Assembly (NCBI GenBank): GCA_004552395.1
Contig: SFOK01000034.1
Location: 1-14,930 of the forward strand
Direction of reading: 5' to 3'
Source: Bacteroidales bacterium
GTDB lineage: Bacteria; Bacteroidota; Bacteroidia; Bacteroidales; Muribaculaceae
DNA: 14,930 nt
Shown: piece after piece, positions 1 through 7,283 of the stretch
Position numbering within the stretch: the first letter of the stretch is position 1
How the letters are laid out: every line of letters starts with the position of its first letter
The notes under the pieces: model-generated
Told to the model about the DNA's origin: nothing
The model's database searches: none
The model's input: the letters and a program-made list of their open reading frames with translations, nothing else
Position numbers and translations under genes: made by a program

Positions 1-52
1 CCCTTTGGGGTGTAGTAAAGGCGATAGGCAAGTTTTTTTAGCCGGAGGGTGG

Positions 53-179
53 TTTAGCTAAGGTAGCTATTATAGCTGAGATAGATTTTTGGGAGTGAGG
101 GGGCTATGGTAGCTATTATAGCTGTGGTAGCTATGGTAGCTATTTTAGCTAAGGTAGCTATTATAGCTAAGGTAGCTAT
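53..179. repeat. 9-bp AGCT-centred tandem repeat array
   Basis: Degenerate tandem array with a 9-bp period. The commonest unit is GGTAGCTAT, seen exactly at 62-70, 108-116, 126-134, 135-143, 153-161 and 171-179. It alternates with TATAGCTAA/TTTAGCTAA-type units at 53-61, 71-79, 117-125, 144-152 and 162-170, so the higher-order unit is about 18 bp. Each unit carries the palindrome AGCT. A degenerate stretch at 80-107 shifts the phase by one base. Neither strand gives a credible gene here. The function is unknown; it resembles an intergenic VNTR. Confidence 0.85.
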
Positions 180-212
180 TTTGGATTTTGGAGGGGGGAT
201 TTAGAAGATTTG

Positions 213-278
213 TTTCGGGATTTCGGGAGTTTCGGAGAATTTTCGGACGCTGCAGGGAGTGGTTTCGGAGAGTTTCGG
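213..278. repeat. Cluster of six TTTCGG repeats
   Basis: TTTCGG occurs at 213, 221, 230, 241, 263 and 273, mostly 8-11 bp apart and often followed by GAG or GGA. The longer word GTTTCGGAGA-like recurs. The cluster lies between the 9-bp array and the yqeY promoter. It could be simple-sequence drift or a set of binding sites; nothing here decides. The rest of the gene-free stretch 1-347 shows no coding signal. Confidence 0.6.
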
Positions 279-287
279 GCTCAAAGA

Positions 288-318
288 TTGTTGATTATCA
301 AAAAAATTTGTAACTTTG
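288..318 (+). promoter_or_regulatory. Bacteroidetes-type promoter for yqeY
   Basis: TTG at 288-290 is followed after 20 bp by TAACTTTG at 311-318, matching the Bacteroidetes primary sigma factor pattern (TTTG/TTG, 19-21 bp, TAnnTTTG). The yqeY start codon lies 29 bp downstream of the -7 element, leaving a short A-rich leader. Confidence 0.7.
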
Positions 319-347
319 TCGGTTAAGAAAAAAAACGAAAACGAATC

Positions 348-803
348 ATGAATCTTTTCGATCAGGTAAGCGAGGACATCAAGAAAGCGATGTTGGCTCG
401 CGAGAAAGTGCGTCTGGAAGCCCTCCGCGGCATCAAGAAGGAGTTTCTTGAGGCCAAGACGGCCAAGGGTGCCAATGGTGAACTTACTGATGAGACGGCT
501 GTGCGTATCCTCACCAAGATGGTGAAGCAGCGCCGCGAGAGCGCCAAGATCTACACGGACAATAACCGCCCCGAGCTTGCGGAGAATGAGCTTGCGGAGG
601 CAGCTGTGATCGAAGGCTATCTTCCGGCTCAGCTCTCCGACGAGGAGCTCACGGCTGAAATCGCGGCCATAATTGCTCAGACAGGCGCTTCGTCGCCCAA
701 GGATATGGGCAAGGTGATGGGTGTGGCTTCCAAGCAGCTGGCCGGTCGCGCCGAAGGACGCGCTATCTCGGCCAAGGTGAAGGAGATGCTCGCCGCTCTC
801 TGA
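348..803 (+). CDS. yqeY: GatB/YqeY domain-containing protein
   Basis: A 151-residue protein that matches the small stand-alone YqeY family along its whole length: helical N-terminal half (opening MNLFDQVSEDIKKAML, then KVRLEALRGIKKEF), the KMVKQRRESAKIY block near residues 57-69, EGYLPAQLS near 89-97, and a C-terminal tail domain with SPKDMGKVMG near 116-125. The family resembles the tail of the GatB subunit of tRNA-dependent amidotransferase and is thought to contact tRNA, but its exact role is unsettled. A good promoter lies just upstream and the ATG is the first start in frame, so it probably heads the transcript. serS follows after 86 bp with no convincing promoter between, so co-transcription with a tRNA synthetase gene is plausible. 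Length is normal for the family. Confidence 0.93.
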   Translation: MNLFDQVSEDIKKAMLAREKVRLEALRGIKKEFLEAKTAKGANGELTDETAVRILTKMVKQRRESAKIYTDNNRPELAENELAEAAVIEGYLPAQLSDEELTAEIAAIIAQTGASSPKDMGKVMGVASKQLAGRAEGRAISAKVKEMLAAL

Positions 804-889
804 TCCTCCGCCCTCATGAGGATGAGCCTCTTCTCTCTCCGAACGAAATTCAATTGGCATAAATTCAAGAAGATAACACAGACAATACA

Positions 890-2161
890 ATGCTTACACT
901 CCAGTCTATAAAAGAGAATCCCGAATATATCATAGAGCGCCTGGCGGTGAAAGGTTTCGACGGCCGCGGGCCCATAGAGCAGGTGCTCGCCCTCGACACC
1001 GAACGCCGCCGCATACAGACACGCACCGACCAGGAGGCTGCCCAGCTCAAGAAGCTGGCGGCTCAGATCGGCGCCCTGATGAAGCAGGGGCAGAAAGAAG
1101 CCGCCGAGGAGGTGAAGAAGCAGGTGGCCGACCTCAAGGCCGACACACGCAAGCTCCTCGAAGAGCTCGACGCCACGGAGCACAAGCTCCGCGAACTGCT
1201 GCTCACAATCCCCAACACACCGTGCGAGGCTGTGCCGGAAGGCAAGACAGCCGCCGACAATGTCGTTGAGGTGACCGGAGGCCCGATGCCCGACCTGCCC
1301 GAGGATGCGCTCCCCCACTGGGAGCTCGCCCGCAAATACAATATCATAGACTTCGAACTCGGTGTAAAGGTGACCGGCGCCGGTTTCCCCTTCTACATCG
1401 GCAAGGGCGCTCGCCTGCAGCGCGCCCTGCAGCAGTTCTTCCTCGACGAGGCCTGGAAAGCGGGTTATCTCGAGGTGGAGCCCCCCTTCGTGGTCAACGC
1501 GGATTCAGGCTACGGCACAGGTCAGCTCCCCGACAAGGAGGGGCAGATGTACTATTGCCAGCTCGACGATCTCTATCTCATACCGACGGCTGAAGTACCC
1601 GTGACGAACATCTACCGCGACGTAATCATTCCCGAGGCGGAGCTTCCCAAAAAGAACTGCGCCTATTCACCCTGCTGGCGGCGCGAAGCCGGCAGCTACG
1701 GCAAGGATGTGCGCGGCCTGAACCGCCTGCATCAGTTCGACAAGGTGGAGATTGTGCGCATAGAGAAGCCGGAGAATTCCTACGCCGCTCTCGAGGAGAT
1801 GAAGGACCATGTGCGCTCGCTGCTCGAGAAACTGGGTCTGCCCTGGCACATCCTGCGCCTCTGCGGCGGCGACATGAGCTTCACATCGGCCATCACATTC
1901 GACTTCGAGGTGTGGTCGGCCGCCCAAAAGCGCTGGCTCGAGGTCAGCTCCGTGTCCAATTTCGAGAGCTATCAGGCCAACCGTCTGAAATGCCGTTACC
2001 GCGGCGCCGACAAGAAGACGCATCTCTGCCACACGCTCAACGGCTCTGCCCTGGCTCTGCCGCGCATCGTGGCCGCCCTGCTTGAGAACAATCAGACACC
2101 AGAGGGTATAGTGATACCCGAGTGTCTGCGCAAATACACGGGCTTCGACATCATAGACTGA
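890..2161 (+). CDS. serS: Serine--tRNA ligase
   Basis: Seryl-tRNA synthetase, which charges tRNA-Ser (and tRNA-Sec where present) with serine using ATP in the cytoplasm. The 423-residue length is typical. Residues about 31-105 form the charged N-terminal coiled-coil arm that grips the long variable arm of tRNA-Ser. The class II catalytic core follows: TAEVPVTN at 233-240 (serine pocket), motif 2 with WRREAGSYGKDVRGLNRLHQFDKVE at about 263-287, SSVSNFESYQANR at 353-365, and motif 3 around LNGSALALPRIVAALLENNQ at 383-402. Nothing is broken or missing. The ATG start gives the canonical MLTLQSIKENPEYI opening. It lies downstream of yqeY in the same direction. The 142-bp gap after it has a C5/G5 hairpin at 2195-2213 without a T tract, so termination there is uncertain. 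Confidence 0.97.
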   Translation: MLTLQSIKENPEYIIERLAVKGFDGRGPIEQVLALDTERRRIQTRTDQEAAQLKKLAAQIGALMKQGQKEAAEEVKKQVADLKADTRKLLEELDATEHKLRELLLTIPNTPCEAVPEGKTAADNVVEVTGGPMPDLPEDALPHWELARKYNIIDFELGVKVTGAGFPFYIGKGARLQRALQQFFLDEAWKAGYLEVEPPFVVNADSGYGTGQLPDKEGQMYYCQLDDLYLIPTAEVPVTNIYRDVIIPEAELPKKNCAYSPCWRREAGSYGKDVRGLNRLHQFDKVEIVRIEKPENSYAALEEMKDHVRSLLEKLGLPWHILRLCGGDMSFTSAITFDFEVWSAAQKRWLEVSSVSNFESYQANRLKCRYRGADKKTHLCHTLNGSALALPRIVAALLENNQTPEGIVIPECLRKYTGFDIID

Positions 2162-2303
2162 GAAGCCTTCCCTCCCTGCAGGCACCGCTCTCCGCCCCCG
2201 AACTTCTTGGGGGGGTACATGCCGGGGTATCAACAGCTGTCGGCGCGCCGGTGCAGCGCAACCACCCAACCTCACGTAGAATCTTCTAAACAAATTCACC
2301 ATC

Positions 2304-3083
2304 ATGGCACTGGGCTACTTAAGCAAAGAGGAAAAGAAAATTCCTATCAACGACCCCTCGGGCAAATGGTCCGACATGACTCTGCTTCCGGAATGGGAGG
2401 AGAAGTACTACAATGTCTACACCGCGCGCAAGCACGGCAAGTGGGTAATGCTCAAGGCGCTCAAACCCGAGTTTGCCGACGACCCGAAGTACCGCGGCAT
2501 GCTCGACCGCGAGTTCGAGACCCGCTATAATCTGGCTCACCCCAACATAGTGATGGTCAACGACTACGAGGAGATTCCCGGTGTGGGCCGAGCCATAGTC
2601 ACCGACGACGCCTACGGCTACTCGCTCCGCCGCCTCATCGACGAGCGACGCCTCACTCCCAAGATTCTGCGGCGCCTGGAGACTCAGCTCCTCGACGCCA
2701 TATCGTATCTGCAGGAGAACCATGTGATCCACTATCCCATCTCGCCCGACAACATCATCTTCACTGAATACACCGAGAATCTCAAGCTGCTCAATGTGGG
2801 CTACGACCAGAAAGAGGAGCTCACTCCGCTCGATACCTCCGAAGACATAAGCGCTTACGGCGAGGTGCTCAACGAGGTTCTCGACCATTGCCCCACACGC
2901 ATACCGCGTCTGCGGCGCATAGCCAACCGGTGCATGGCTTCTGATCCTATCCGCCGCTATCGCTCCGTGCCTGAGCTGCGCCTGTCAATTGAGCATCGCT
3001 CAAACAAGGCTCTGATAGCGGCCATATGCGCTTTCATAGCGGCCATGGCCGTGCTTGTGGTCTGGCTCGTGAAATCGAACTGA
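2304..3083 (+). CDS. Tail-anchored protein kinase-like (pseudokinase) protein
   Basis: A 259-residue protein with a eukaryotic-type Ser/Thr kinase fold. Visible landmarks are VMLK (candidate ATP-site lysine K51), an alpha-C helix followed by AHPNIV at 78-83, a hinge-like stretch after AIVTDDAYG, and SEDISAYGEVLNEVL at 179-193, matching the kinase SDIYSLGVVLYELL region. Key catalytic residues are absent. The HRD motif reads HYP at 143-145 (the sequence is HYPISPDN, so the catalytic Asp is Pro and the following Lys is Ser, although N150 is kept). DFG reads NVG at 164-166, and no clear glycine-rich loop is seen. Residues about 235-256 form one hydrophobic helix with a short KSN tail, so the domain should face the cytoplasm, anchored at its C-terminus. 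Family knowledge suggests a binding or scaffold role; this is inference. No promoter is evident upstream and a GNAT-like gene follows by 71 bp. Confidence 0.82.
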   Translation: MALGYLSKEEKKIPINDPSGKWSDMTLLPEWEEKYYNVYTARKHGKWVMLKALKPEFADDPKYRGMLDREFETRYNLAHPNIVMVNDYEEIPGVGRAIVTDDAYGYSLRRLIDERRLTPKILRRLETQLLDAISYLQENHVIHYPISPDNIIFTEYTENLKLLNVGYDQKEELTPLDTSEDISAYGEVLNEVLDHCPTRIPRLRRIANRCMASDPIRRYRSVPELRLSIEHRSNKALIAAICAFIAAMAVLVVWLVKSN

Positions 3084-3154
3084 CACCCAGAGCTCCGGCC
3101 TCAATCCCAATCTTACAGCAACACTGACCAGCTCTCCCGATCCACCCCTCCATT

Positions 3155-4285
3155 ATGGTAAAAATAAGGCAAATAGAACCCACAGCGGCCAATCTGCGCC
3201 GTTTCATTCATTTTCAGATAGACCTCTACAGGGATAACCCGTACTTCGTGCCGCCGCTGGTGCTCGACGATCTGAAGACTCTGACTCCGGCCAAGAATCC
3301 GGCTTTCGACTTCTGCGAGGAGGCACTCTTCGTGGCCGAGGACGGGAACGGCAAGATGGTGGGCCGTATAGCCGGCATCATCAACCGTCAGGTGAATGAG
3401 CGCAAACAGGCCCGCGAGGTGCGCTTCGGATGGATCGACTTTGTCGACGACCGCGAAGTATCGGCAGCTCTGCTAAAAGCTGTGGAGGACTGGGGACGTT
3501 CGCAAGGCATGGACAAGATTGTAGGGCCGCTGGGCTTCACCGATCTGGACCATGAGGGTATGCTCACCTTCGGCTACGACGAACTCTCCACCATGGCCAC
3601 CATCTACAACTACCCTTACTACCCCGAGCACATGAAGGCCCTGGGCTACGGTCAGGAGGTGGAATGGCTCGAATATGTCATGGATGTGCCCGACGCCATC
3701 CCCGACAAGTTCAACCGCATAGCCGACATAGTGAAAAAGAAATTCGGGCTGCGGGTGGTCAAATACACATCCAAGAAGAAGATCAAAGAGAAGTACGGCC
3801 ACGCGCTGTTCCGCCTCATCAACGAGGCTTACGACTCGCTCTACGGCTATTCGCCGCTCACCGAGCGACAGATCGACCACTATGTGGAGCAATACATAGG
3901 CCTGCTGAACCTGGATCTGGTCACTTTGGTGGTCAACGCCGACGAGGAGCTTGTGGCTGTGGGAATCTCGATGCAGTCCATGAGCCGCGCGCTTCAGAAA
4001 TCCCGCGGCAGACTGCTACCCTTCGGCTGGATACCGCTGCTCAAAGGACTCAAGGGCAAGAACGACCGTGTGGACCTGCTCCTGGTGGCCGTGAAACCCG
4101 AATACCAGAGCAAAGGTGCCAATGCCATACTCTTCCAGGACCTCATACCGCAGTACATCAAGTGCGGCTTCAAATACGCCGAATCGAACCCCGAGATGGC
4201 CGAGAACAACAAGGTGCAAAGCCAGTGGGAATACTTCGGACGCCGCCAGCACCGCCGCCGCGTGGCCTTCTCCAAGAAAATCTGA
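3155..4285 (+). CDS. GNAT-like N-acetyltransferase family protein
   Basis: A 376-residue cytoplasmic protein that resembles large Bacteroidetes proteins annotated as N-acetyltransferase. The N-terminal half contains an acetyltransferase-like core: ALFVAEDGNGKMVGRIAGIIN at about 57-77 (strand pair) and DKIVGPLGFTDLDHEGMLTFG at 120-140. The C-terminal half has the best acetyl-CoA-site candidate, VKPEYQSKGANAILFQDLIP at 313-332, then ESNPEMAENNKVQSQWEYFG at 343-362 and a basic RRQHRRR end. The two halves may be two GNAT-fold units, which is inference. The substrate cannot be told. The start is the ATG giving MVKIRQIEP, the usual opening for this family. It sits between the pseudokinase and the GYF/TM2 gene in the same direction, with gaps of about 70-95 bp and no clear promoter. 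Confidence 0.75.
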   Translation: MVKIRQIEPTAANLRRFIHFQIDLYRDNPYFVPPLVLDDLKTLTPAKNPAFDFCEEALFVAEDGNGKMVGRIAGIINRQVNERKQAREVRFGWIDFVDDREVSAALLKAVEDWGRSQGMDKIVGPLGFTDLDHEGMLTFGYDELSTMATIYNYPYYPEHMKALGYGQEVEWLEYVMDVPDAIPDKFNRIADIVKKKFGLRVVKYTSKKKIKEKYGHALFRLINEAYDSLYGYSPLTERQIDHYVEQYIGLLNLDLVTLVVNADEELVAVGISMQSMSRALQKSRGRLLPFGWIPLLKGLKGKNDRVDLLLVAVKPEYQSKGANAILFQDLIPQYIKCGFKYAESNPEMAENNKVQSQWEYFGRRQHRRRVAFSKKI

Positions 4286-4380
4286 CATTGCGCGAGGCGA
4301 TCCCCGGCAATTGGACGGACACCGGCCCCTCTCCACTTCATATATAAGACATAAATACCACCACTAAACAATATTACAAT

Positions 4381-4848
4381 ATGGCAAACGAACAAGTATG
4401 GTACATAGCTTACAACGGACAAACCGTAGGTCCCATGACAAAGGAGCAGCTCATGGCTTACCATATCACTCCCAACACGCAGGTATGGCGCGAGGGTATG
4501 ACCCAGTGGCAGGCCGTATACACCATACCCGAACTTATGGAACTCACCCGGCAGGGCTGCGGCTCCGGCATTCCTCCTCAGAATCCCGGCGCACCGGGTA
4601 CCTGTCCTGCTCCCGCTAAAGACAAGACTGTGGCCGGTCTCTTCGCCATACTGGTCGGCGGCCTCGGCATACAGTATTTCTATCTGGGCAAAGTAGGCGG
4701 CGGCTTCATCTGCATACTGCTCACTGTGGTGACCTGCGGCCTCTGGAGCATCATAAGCCTTATTCAGGGCATCATGATGCTGACCATGACTCAGCAGGAT
4801 TTCGAGGCCAAATATGTGAACACCGACTCCACATTCCCGCTCTTCTGA
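4381..4848 (+). CDS. GYF_2 and TM2 domain membrane protein
   Basis: A 155-residue protein with two recognisable modules. Residues about 6-52 are a GYF_2 (DUF4339) domain: WYIAYNGQTVGPMTKEQLM, then TQVWREGMTQW, the conserved pattern of aromatic residues, GPM and VW..GM..W. A proline/glycine-rich linker (about 58-80) leads to a TM2 domain at about 80-137, with AGLFAILVGGLGIQYFYLGK and a second hydrophobic helix, FICILLTVVTCGLWSIISLI. GYF_2 domains are thought to bind peptides, often proline-rich; TM2 proteins are small double-pass membrane proteins of uncertain function. The protein probably displays its GYF domain at the membrane; the side is not certain. The DUF2752 gene starts 16 bp after its stop, so the two are very likely co-translated. 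Confidence 0.9.
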   Translation: MANEQVWYIAYNGQTVGPMTKEQLMAYHITPNTQVWREGMTQWQAVYTIPELMELTRQGCGSGIPPQNPGAPGTCPAPAKDKTVAGLFAILVGGLGIQYFYLGKVGGGFICILLTVVTCGLWSIISLIQGIMMLTMTQQDFEAKYVNTDSTFPLF

Positions 4849-4864
4849 CGGGAACCGAACCGGA

Positions 4865-5317
4865 TTGAGACACCCCACCCACAGCGACGGTAAGGCCGGC
4901 CGCACCGGTCTTCCGCGCCTCGACAAGCGGTCACTGACAGCTCTGACGGCAATCTATCTGCTGCTCATAGGCTGGGTAGCGGCCGCTTGGCTGCGCTCCG
5001 GCGGGACGTCGGCTGCGGGCGCAGGACTCGTGGAGACATGCCCGCTGCGGCTGCTCTTCGGCCTCACCTGCCCCTGCTGCGGCCTCACCCGCGCCAGCGT
5101 GCTCCTGCTTCACGGCCAAACCGCCGCCGCGTGGACCATGAATCCGCTCTGCTTCGTCGTGGCCCTGCTCACGGTGGCCTACCCGCTGATGCTTGCCTGC
5201 GACCTCATCCTGCACCGACGGACCATTCCGGCAGCCCTGCGCCTGGCCCGCAGCCGGTGCGGCATACTCCTCATCGCCGCCATGCTCATCGCCGCGTGGC
5301 TCCTGGCCCATCCCTGA
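4865..5317 (+). CDS. DUF2752 domain-containing membrane protein
   Basis: A 150-residue small membrane protein. The DUF2752 signature is clear at residues 59-98: CPLRLLFGLTCPCCGLTRA, then HGQTAAAWTMNPL, i.e. the conserved Cys, the CPxCGxTR core with C69/C71/C72, and the NPL motif. Hydrophobic helices lie at about 23-43, 94-115 and 131-148. The start is TTG at 4865: reading upstream in frame there is no ATG or GTG before the stop at 4817-4819, and the only in-frame ATG (M92) lies inside the domain, so TTG is the best choice. It begins 16 bp after the GYF/TM2 gene. The function of DUF2752 is unknown; the conserved cysteines suggest metal or disulfide chemistry, which is inference. Confidence 0.85.
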   Translation: MRHPTHSDGKAGRTGLPRLDKRSLTALTAIYLLLIGWVAAAWLRSGGTSAAGAGLVETCPLRLLFGLTCPCCGLTRASVLLLHGQTAAAWTMNPLCFVVALLTVAYPLMLACDLILHRRTIPAALRLARSRCGILLIAAMLIAAWLLAHP

Positions 5318-5326
5318 TATCCCCGT

Positions 5327-5391
5327 GCCGGATCGCTTGCGATTAGCCGGCTGCACACGCGCCCGACGGGCTGATTTTCCGGGCAAAAATC
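5327..5391 (+). terminator. Hairpin-rich region after DUF2752 gene, possible terminator
   Basis: Several inverted repeats follow the stop codon. At 5327-5351, GCCGG/CCGGC with an inner ATCG/CGAT stem and CTTG loop is the strongest. GCCC-GAC-GGGC at 5361-5371 is followed by TGATTTT, and GATTTT/AAAATC pairs at 5373-5391 around CCGGGCA. None has a long T tract, so intrinsic termination is plausible but not sure. The remaining sequence to 5555 holds the nadB promoter and a leader with no other recognisable element. Confidence 0.35.
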
Positions 5392-5395
5392 CGGA

Positions 5396-5428
5396 TTTGG
5401 TTTGTAAAAAGTAAATTAGTAATTTTGC
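5396..5428 (+). promoter_or_regulatory. Bacteroidetes-type promoter for nadB
   Basis: TTTG at 5396-5399, a 20-bp spacer, then TAATTTTG at 5420-5427 followed by C: a close match to the TTTG-N19-21-TAnnTTTG consensus. The nadB ATG is 128 bp downstream, giving a fairly long 5' leader of about 120 nt in which no known riboswitch is recognised. Confidence 0.75.
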
Positions 5429-5555
5429 AGGTTAAGCAGACCCCGGCCTCTTTCCTCGGTTCCGCCGCCGCCCTCCGGCTCTATGCCGTCTCACTCCCTG
5501 CGCTCCCCGGGGCCCTGCAACTGATGAATCGAAATACCATCCAATATCTTATGTC

Positions 5556-7145
5556 ATGACATACAAGTATGATTATCTTGTGATAGGTTCGGGCATTGCA
5601 GGCATGAGCTTTGCCCTCAAGGTAGCCTCACCTACGACGCGTGTGGCCATACTTTGCAAAACCACTCTCGAGGAAGCCAACACGTTTCTGGCTCAGGGCG
5701 GTGTGGCTTCGGTCACCGATCTCGAGGTGGACAATTTCGACAAACATATCCACGACACGATGGTTGCGGGCGACTGGCTGAGCGATCCCAAGGCTGTGGA
5801 GAAGGTAGTGAAGGGAGCGCCGGAGCAGATACGCTTCCTCATAGAACACGGCGTGAATTTCGACCGCAAGGAGGGGAGCGAGGAGTTCGACCTGCACCGC
5901 GAGGGGGGCCACTCGGAGTTCCGCATCCTGCACCACGCCGACAACACGGGCGCCGAGATACAGACATCGCTTATAGATGAGGTGCGCTCGAACCCCGACA
6001 TTGACATCTTCGATCATCATTACGCTGTGGAGATCATCACACAGCATCATTTAGGCAAGGTGGTGACCCGCCGTTCGCCCGACATAACCTGCTACGGCGC
6101 CTACGTGCTCGACGAGGCTACGGGAAGTGTGGACACTTTCCTGGCGCGCGTCACACTGATGGCTACCGGCGGTTGCGGATCCGTCTACACCACCACCACA
6201 AATCCGCTTGTGGCCACGGGCGACGGCATTGCCATGGTCTACCGCGCCAAGGGCACCGTTCAGGACATGGAGTTCATACAGTTCCACCCCACGGCTCTCT
6301 ATCATCCGGGCGACCGTCCCTGCTTCCTCATCACCGAGGCTATGCGCGGCTACGGGGCTGTGCTCCGCGACCTCGACGGCAACGAGTTCATGCAGAAGTA
6401 TGACCCGCGTCTGTCGCTGGCACCGCGCGACATTGTGGCCCGCGCCATCGACTCGGAGATGAAGGCCCACGGCACCGACCATGTCTATCTGGATGTGACC
6501 CACAAGGACCCGGAGCAGACACGCAAGCATTTCCCCAACATCTACGAGAAATGTCTCTCGCTCGGCATCGACATCACAAAAGATTACATACCGGTAGCAC
6601 CGGCCGCCCACTATCTCTGCGGCGGCATCAAGGTCGACCTCAACGGCGAGAGCTCCATAAAGAGGCTCTATGCTGTGGGCGAGTGCTCATGCACCGGGCT
6701 GCACGGAGGCAACCGTCTGGCGTCGAACTCGCTTATCGAGGCTGTGGTCTATGCCGACGCCGCAGCGCGCCACGCCTCGCAGTATATAGGCGACTACGAG
6801 CTGCGCACCGATGTGCCGGAATGGAACGACGAGGGCACGGCCCATCCCGAGGAGATGGTGCTCATCACCCAGTCCATGAAGGAGGTAAACCAAATCCTGA
6901 GCTATTATGTTGGTATCGTGAGGAGCAATCTGCGCCTGCAGCGCGCCTGGAGCCGTCTCGACATCCTCAACCAGGAGACGGAGCGTCTCTTCAAGGAGAG
7001 CAAGGTGAGCCGCCAGCTCTGCGAACTCCGCAACATGATCAACATAGGCTACCTGATCATGCGTCAGGCCATGGCCCGCAAAGAGAGCCGCGGGCTGCAC
7101 TATTCGGTGGACTATCCGCACCCGGCCCCCACTGGCGAAGATTAA
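5556..7145 (+). CDS. nadB: L-aspartate oxidase
   Basis: FAD enzyme that oxidises L-aspartate to iminoaspartate, the first step of de novo NAD synthesis, supplying NadA in the cytoplasm. The 529-residue length is normal. The Rossmann FAD motif is GSGIAG at 11-16, then AQGGVASV at 46-53. Substrate-site motifs are HREGGHS at 114-120, FHPT at 243-246 and PRDIVARA at 290-297 with the catalytic-type arginine R291. H352 lies in PAAHYLCGGI and GLHGGNRLASNSL at 381-393. The C-terminal helical domain (about 430-515) is complete. HREGGHS together with the family's length favours NadB over fumarate reductase or succinate dehydrogenase flavoproteins. nadA and nadC are not adjacent. The gene has its own promoter; the S41 protease follows after 138 bp of GC-rich sequence without a clear promoter. 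Confidence 0.96.
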   Translation: MTYKYDYLVIGSGIAGMSFALKVASPTTRVAILCKTTLEEANTFLAQGGVASVTDLEVDNFDKHIHDTMVAGDWLSDPKAVEKVVKGAPEQIRFLIEHGVNFDRKEGSEEFDLHREGGHSEFRILHHADNTGAEIQTSLIDEVRSNPDIDIFDHHYAVEIITQHHLGKVVTRRSPDITCYGAYVLDEATGSVDTFLARVTLMATGGCGSVYTTTTNPLVATGDGIAMVYRAKGTVQDMEFIQFHPTALYHPGDRPCFLITEAMRGYGAVLRDLDGNEFMQKYDPRLSLAPRDIVARAIDSEMKAHGTDHVYLDVTHKDPEQTRKHFPNIYEKCLSLGIDITKDYIPVAPAAHYLCGGIKVDLNGESSIKRLYAVGECSCTGLHGGNRLASNSLIEAVVYADAAARHASQYIGDYELRTDVPEWNDEGTAHPEEMVLITQSMKEVNQILSYYVGIVRSNLRLQRAWSRLDILNQETERLFKESKVSRQLCELRNMINIGYLIMRQAMARKESRGLHYSVDYPHPAPTGED

Positions 7146-7283
7146 CAGCCGCCCGCGCAGCCGGGACTCGCAACGCCGCCGCTTTCGGTCCGCCAATCCG
7201 GCCAGTATCGCGGACGCCTCGGCTTCCCGCGCCGCCTCGGCCTCTCTCTCCTTCTCCTCTGACCGCTTGATAAATAAACGATT

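Noticed and set aside
53..179. CRISPR array
   Set aside because: The units are 9 bp with no unique spacers and no cas genes nearby.
812..830. CCTCATGAGG palindrome and overlapping hairpins after yqeY as terminator
   Set aside because: The pairings are short, mutually exclusive and followed only by a mixed pyrimidine stretch.
201..890. Antisense 229-residue frame over yqeY
   Set aside because: It is opposite a well-conserved gene with its own promoter, and its sequence is not protein-like.
2195..2213. C5/G5 hairpin after serS as an intrinsic terminator
   Set aside because: The stem is short with a 9-nt loop and no T tract follows; not enough to call.
7146..7283. Promoter or RNA element between nadB and the S41 protease
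   Set aside because: No TAnnTTTG element, stable hairpin with T tract or known RNA motif could be seen in this GC-rich gap.
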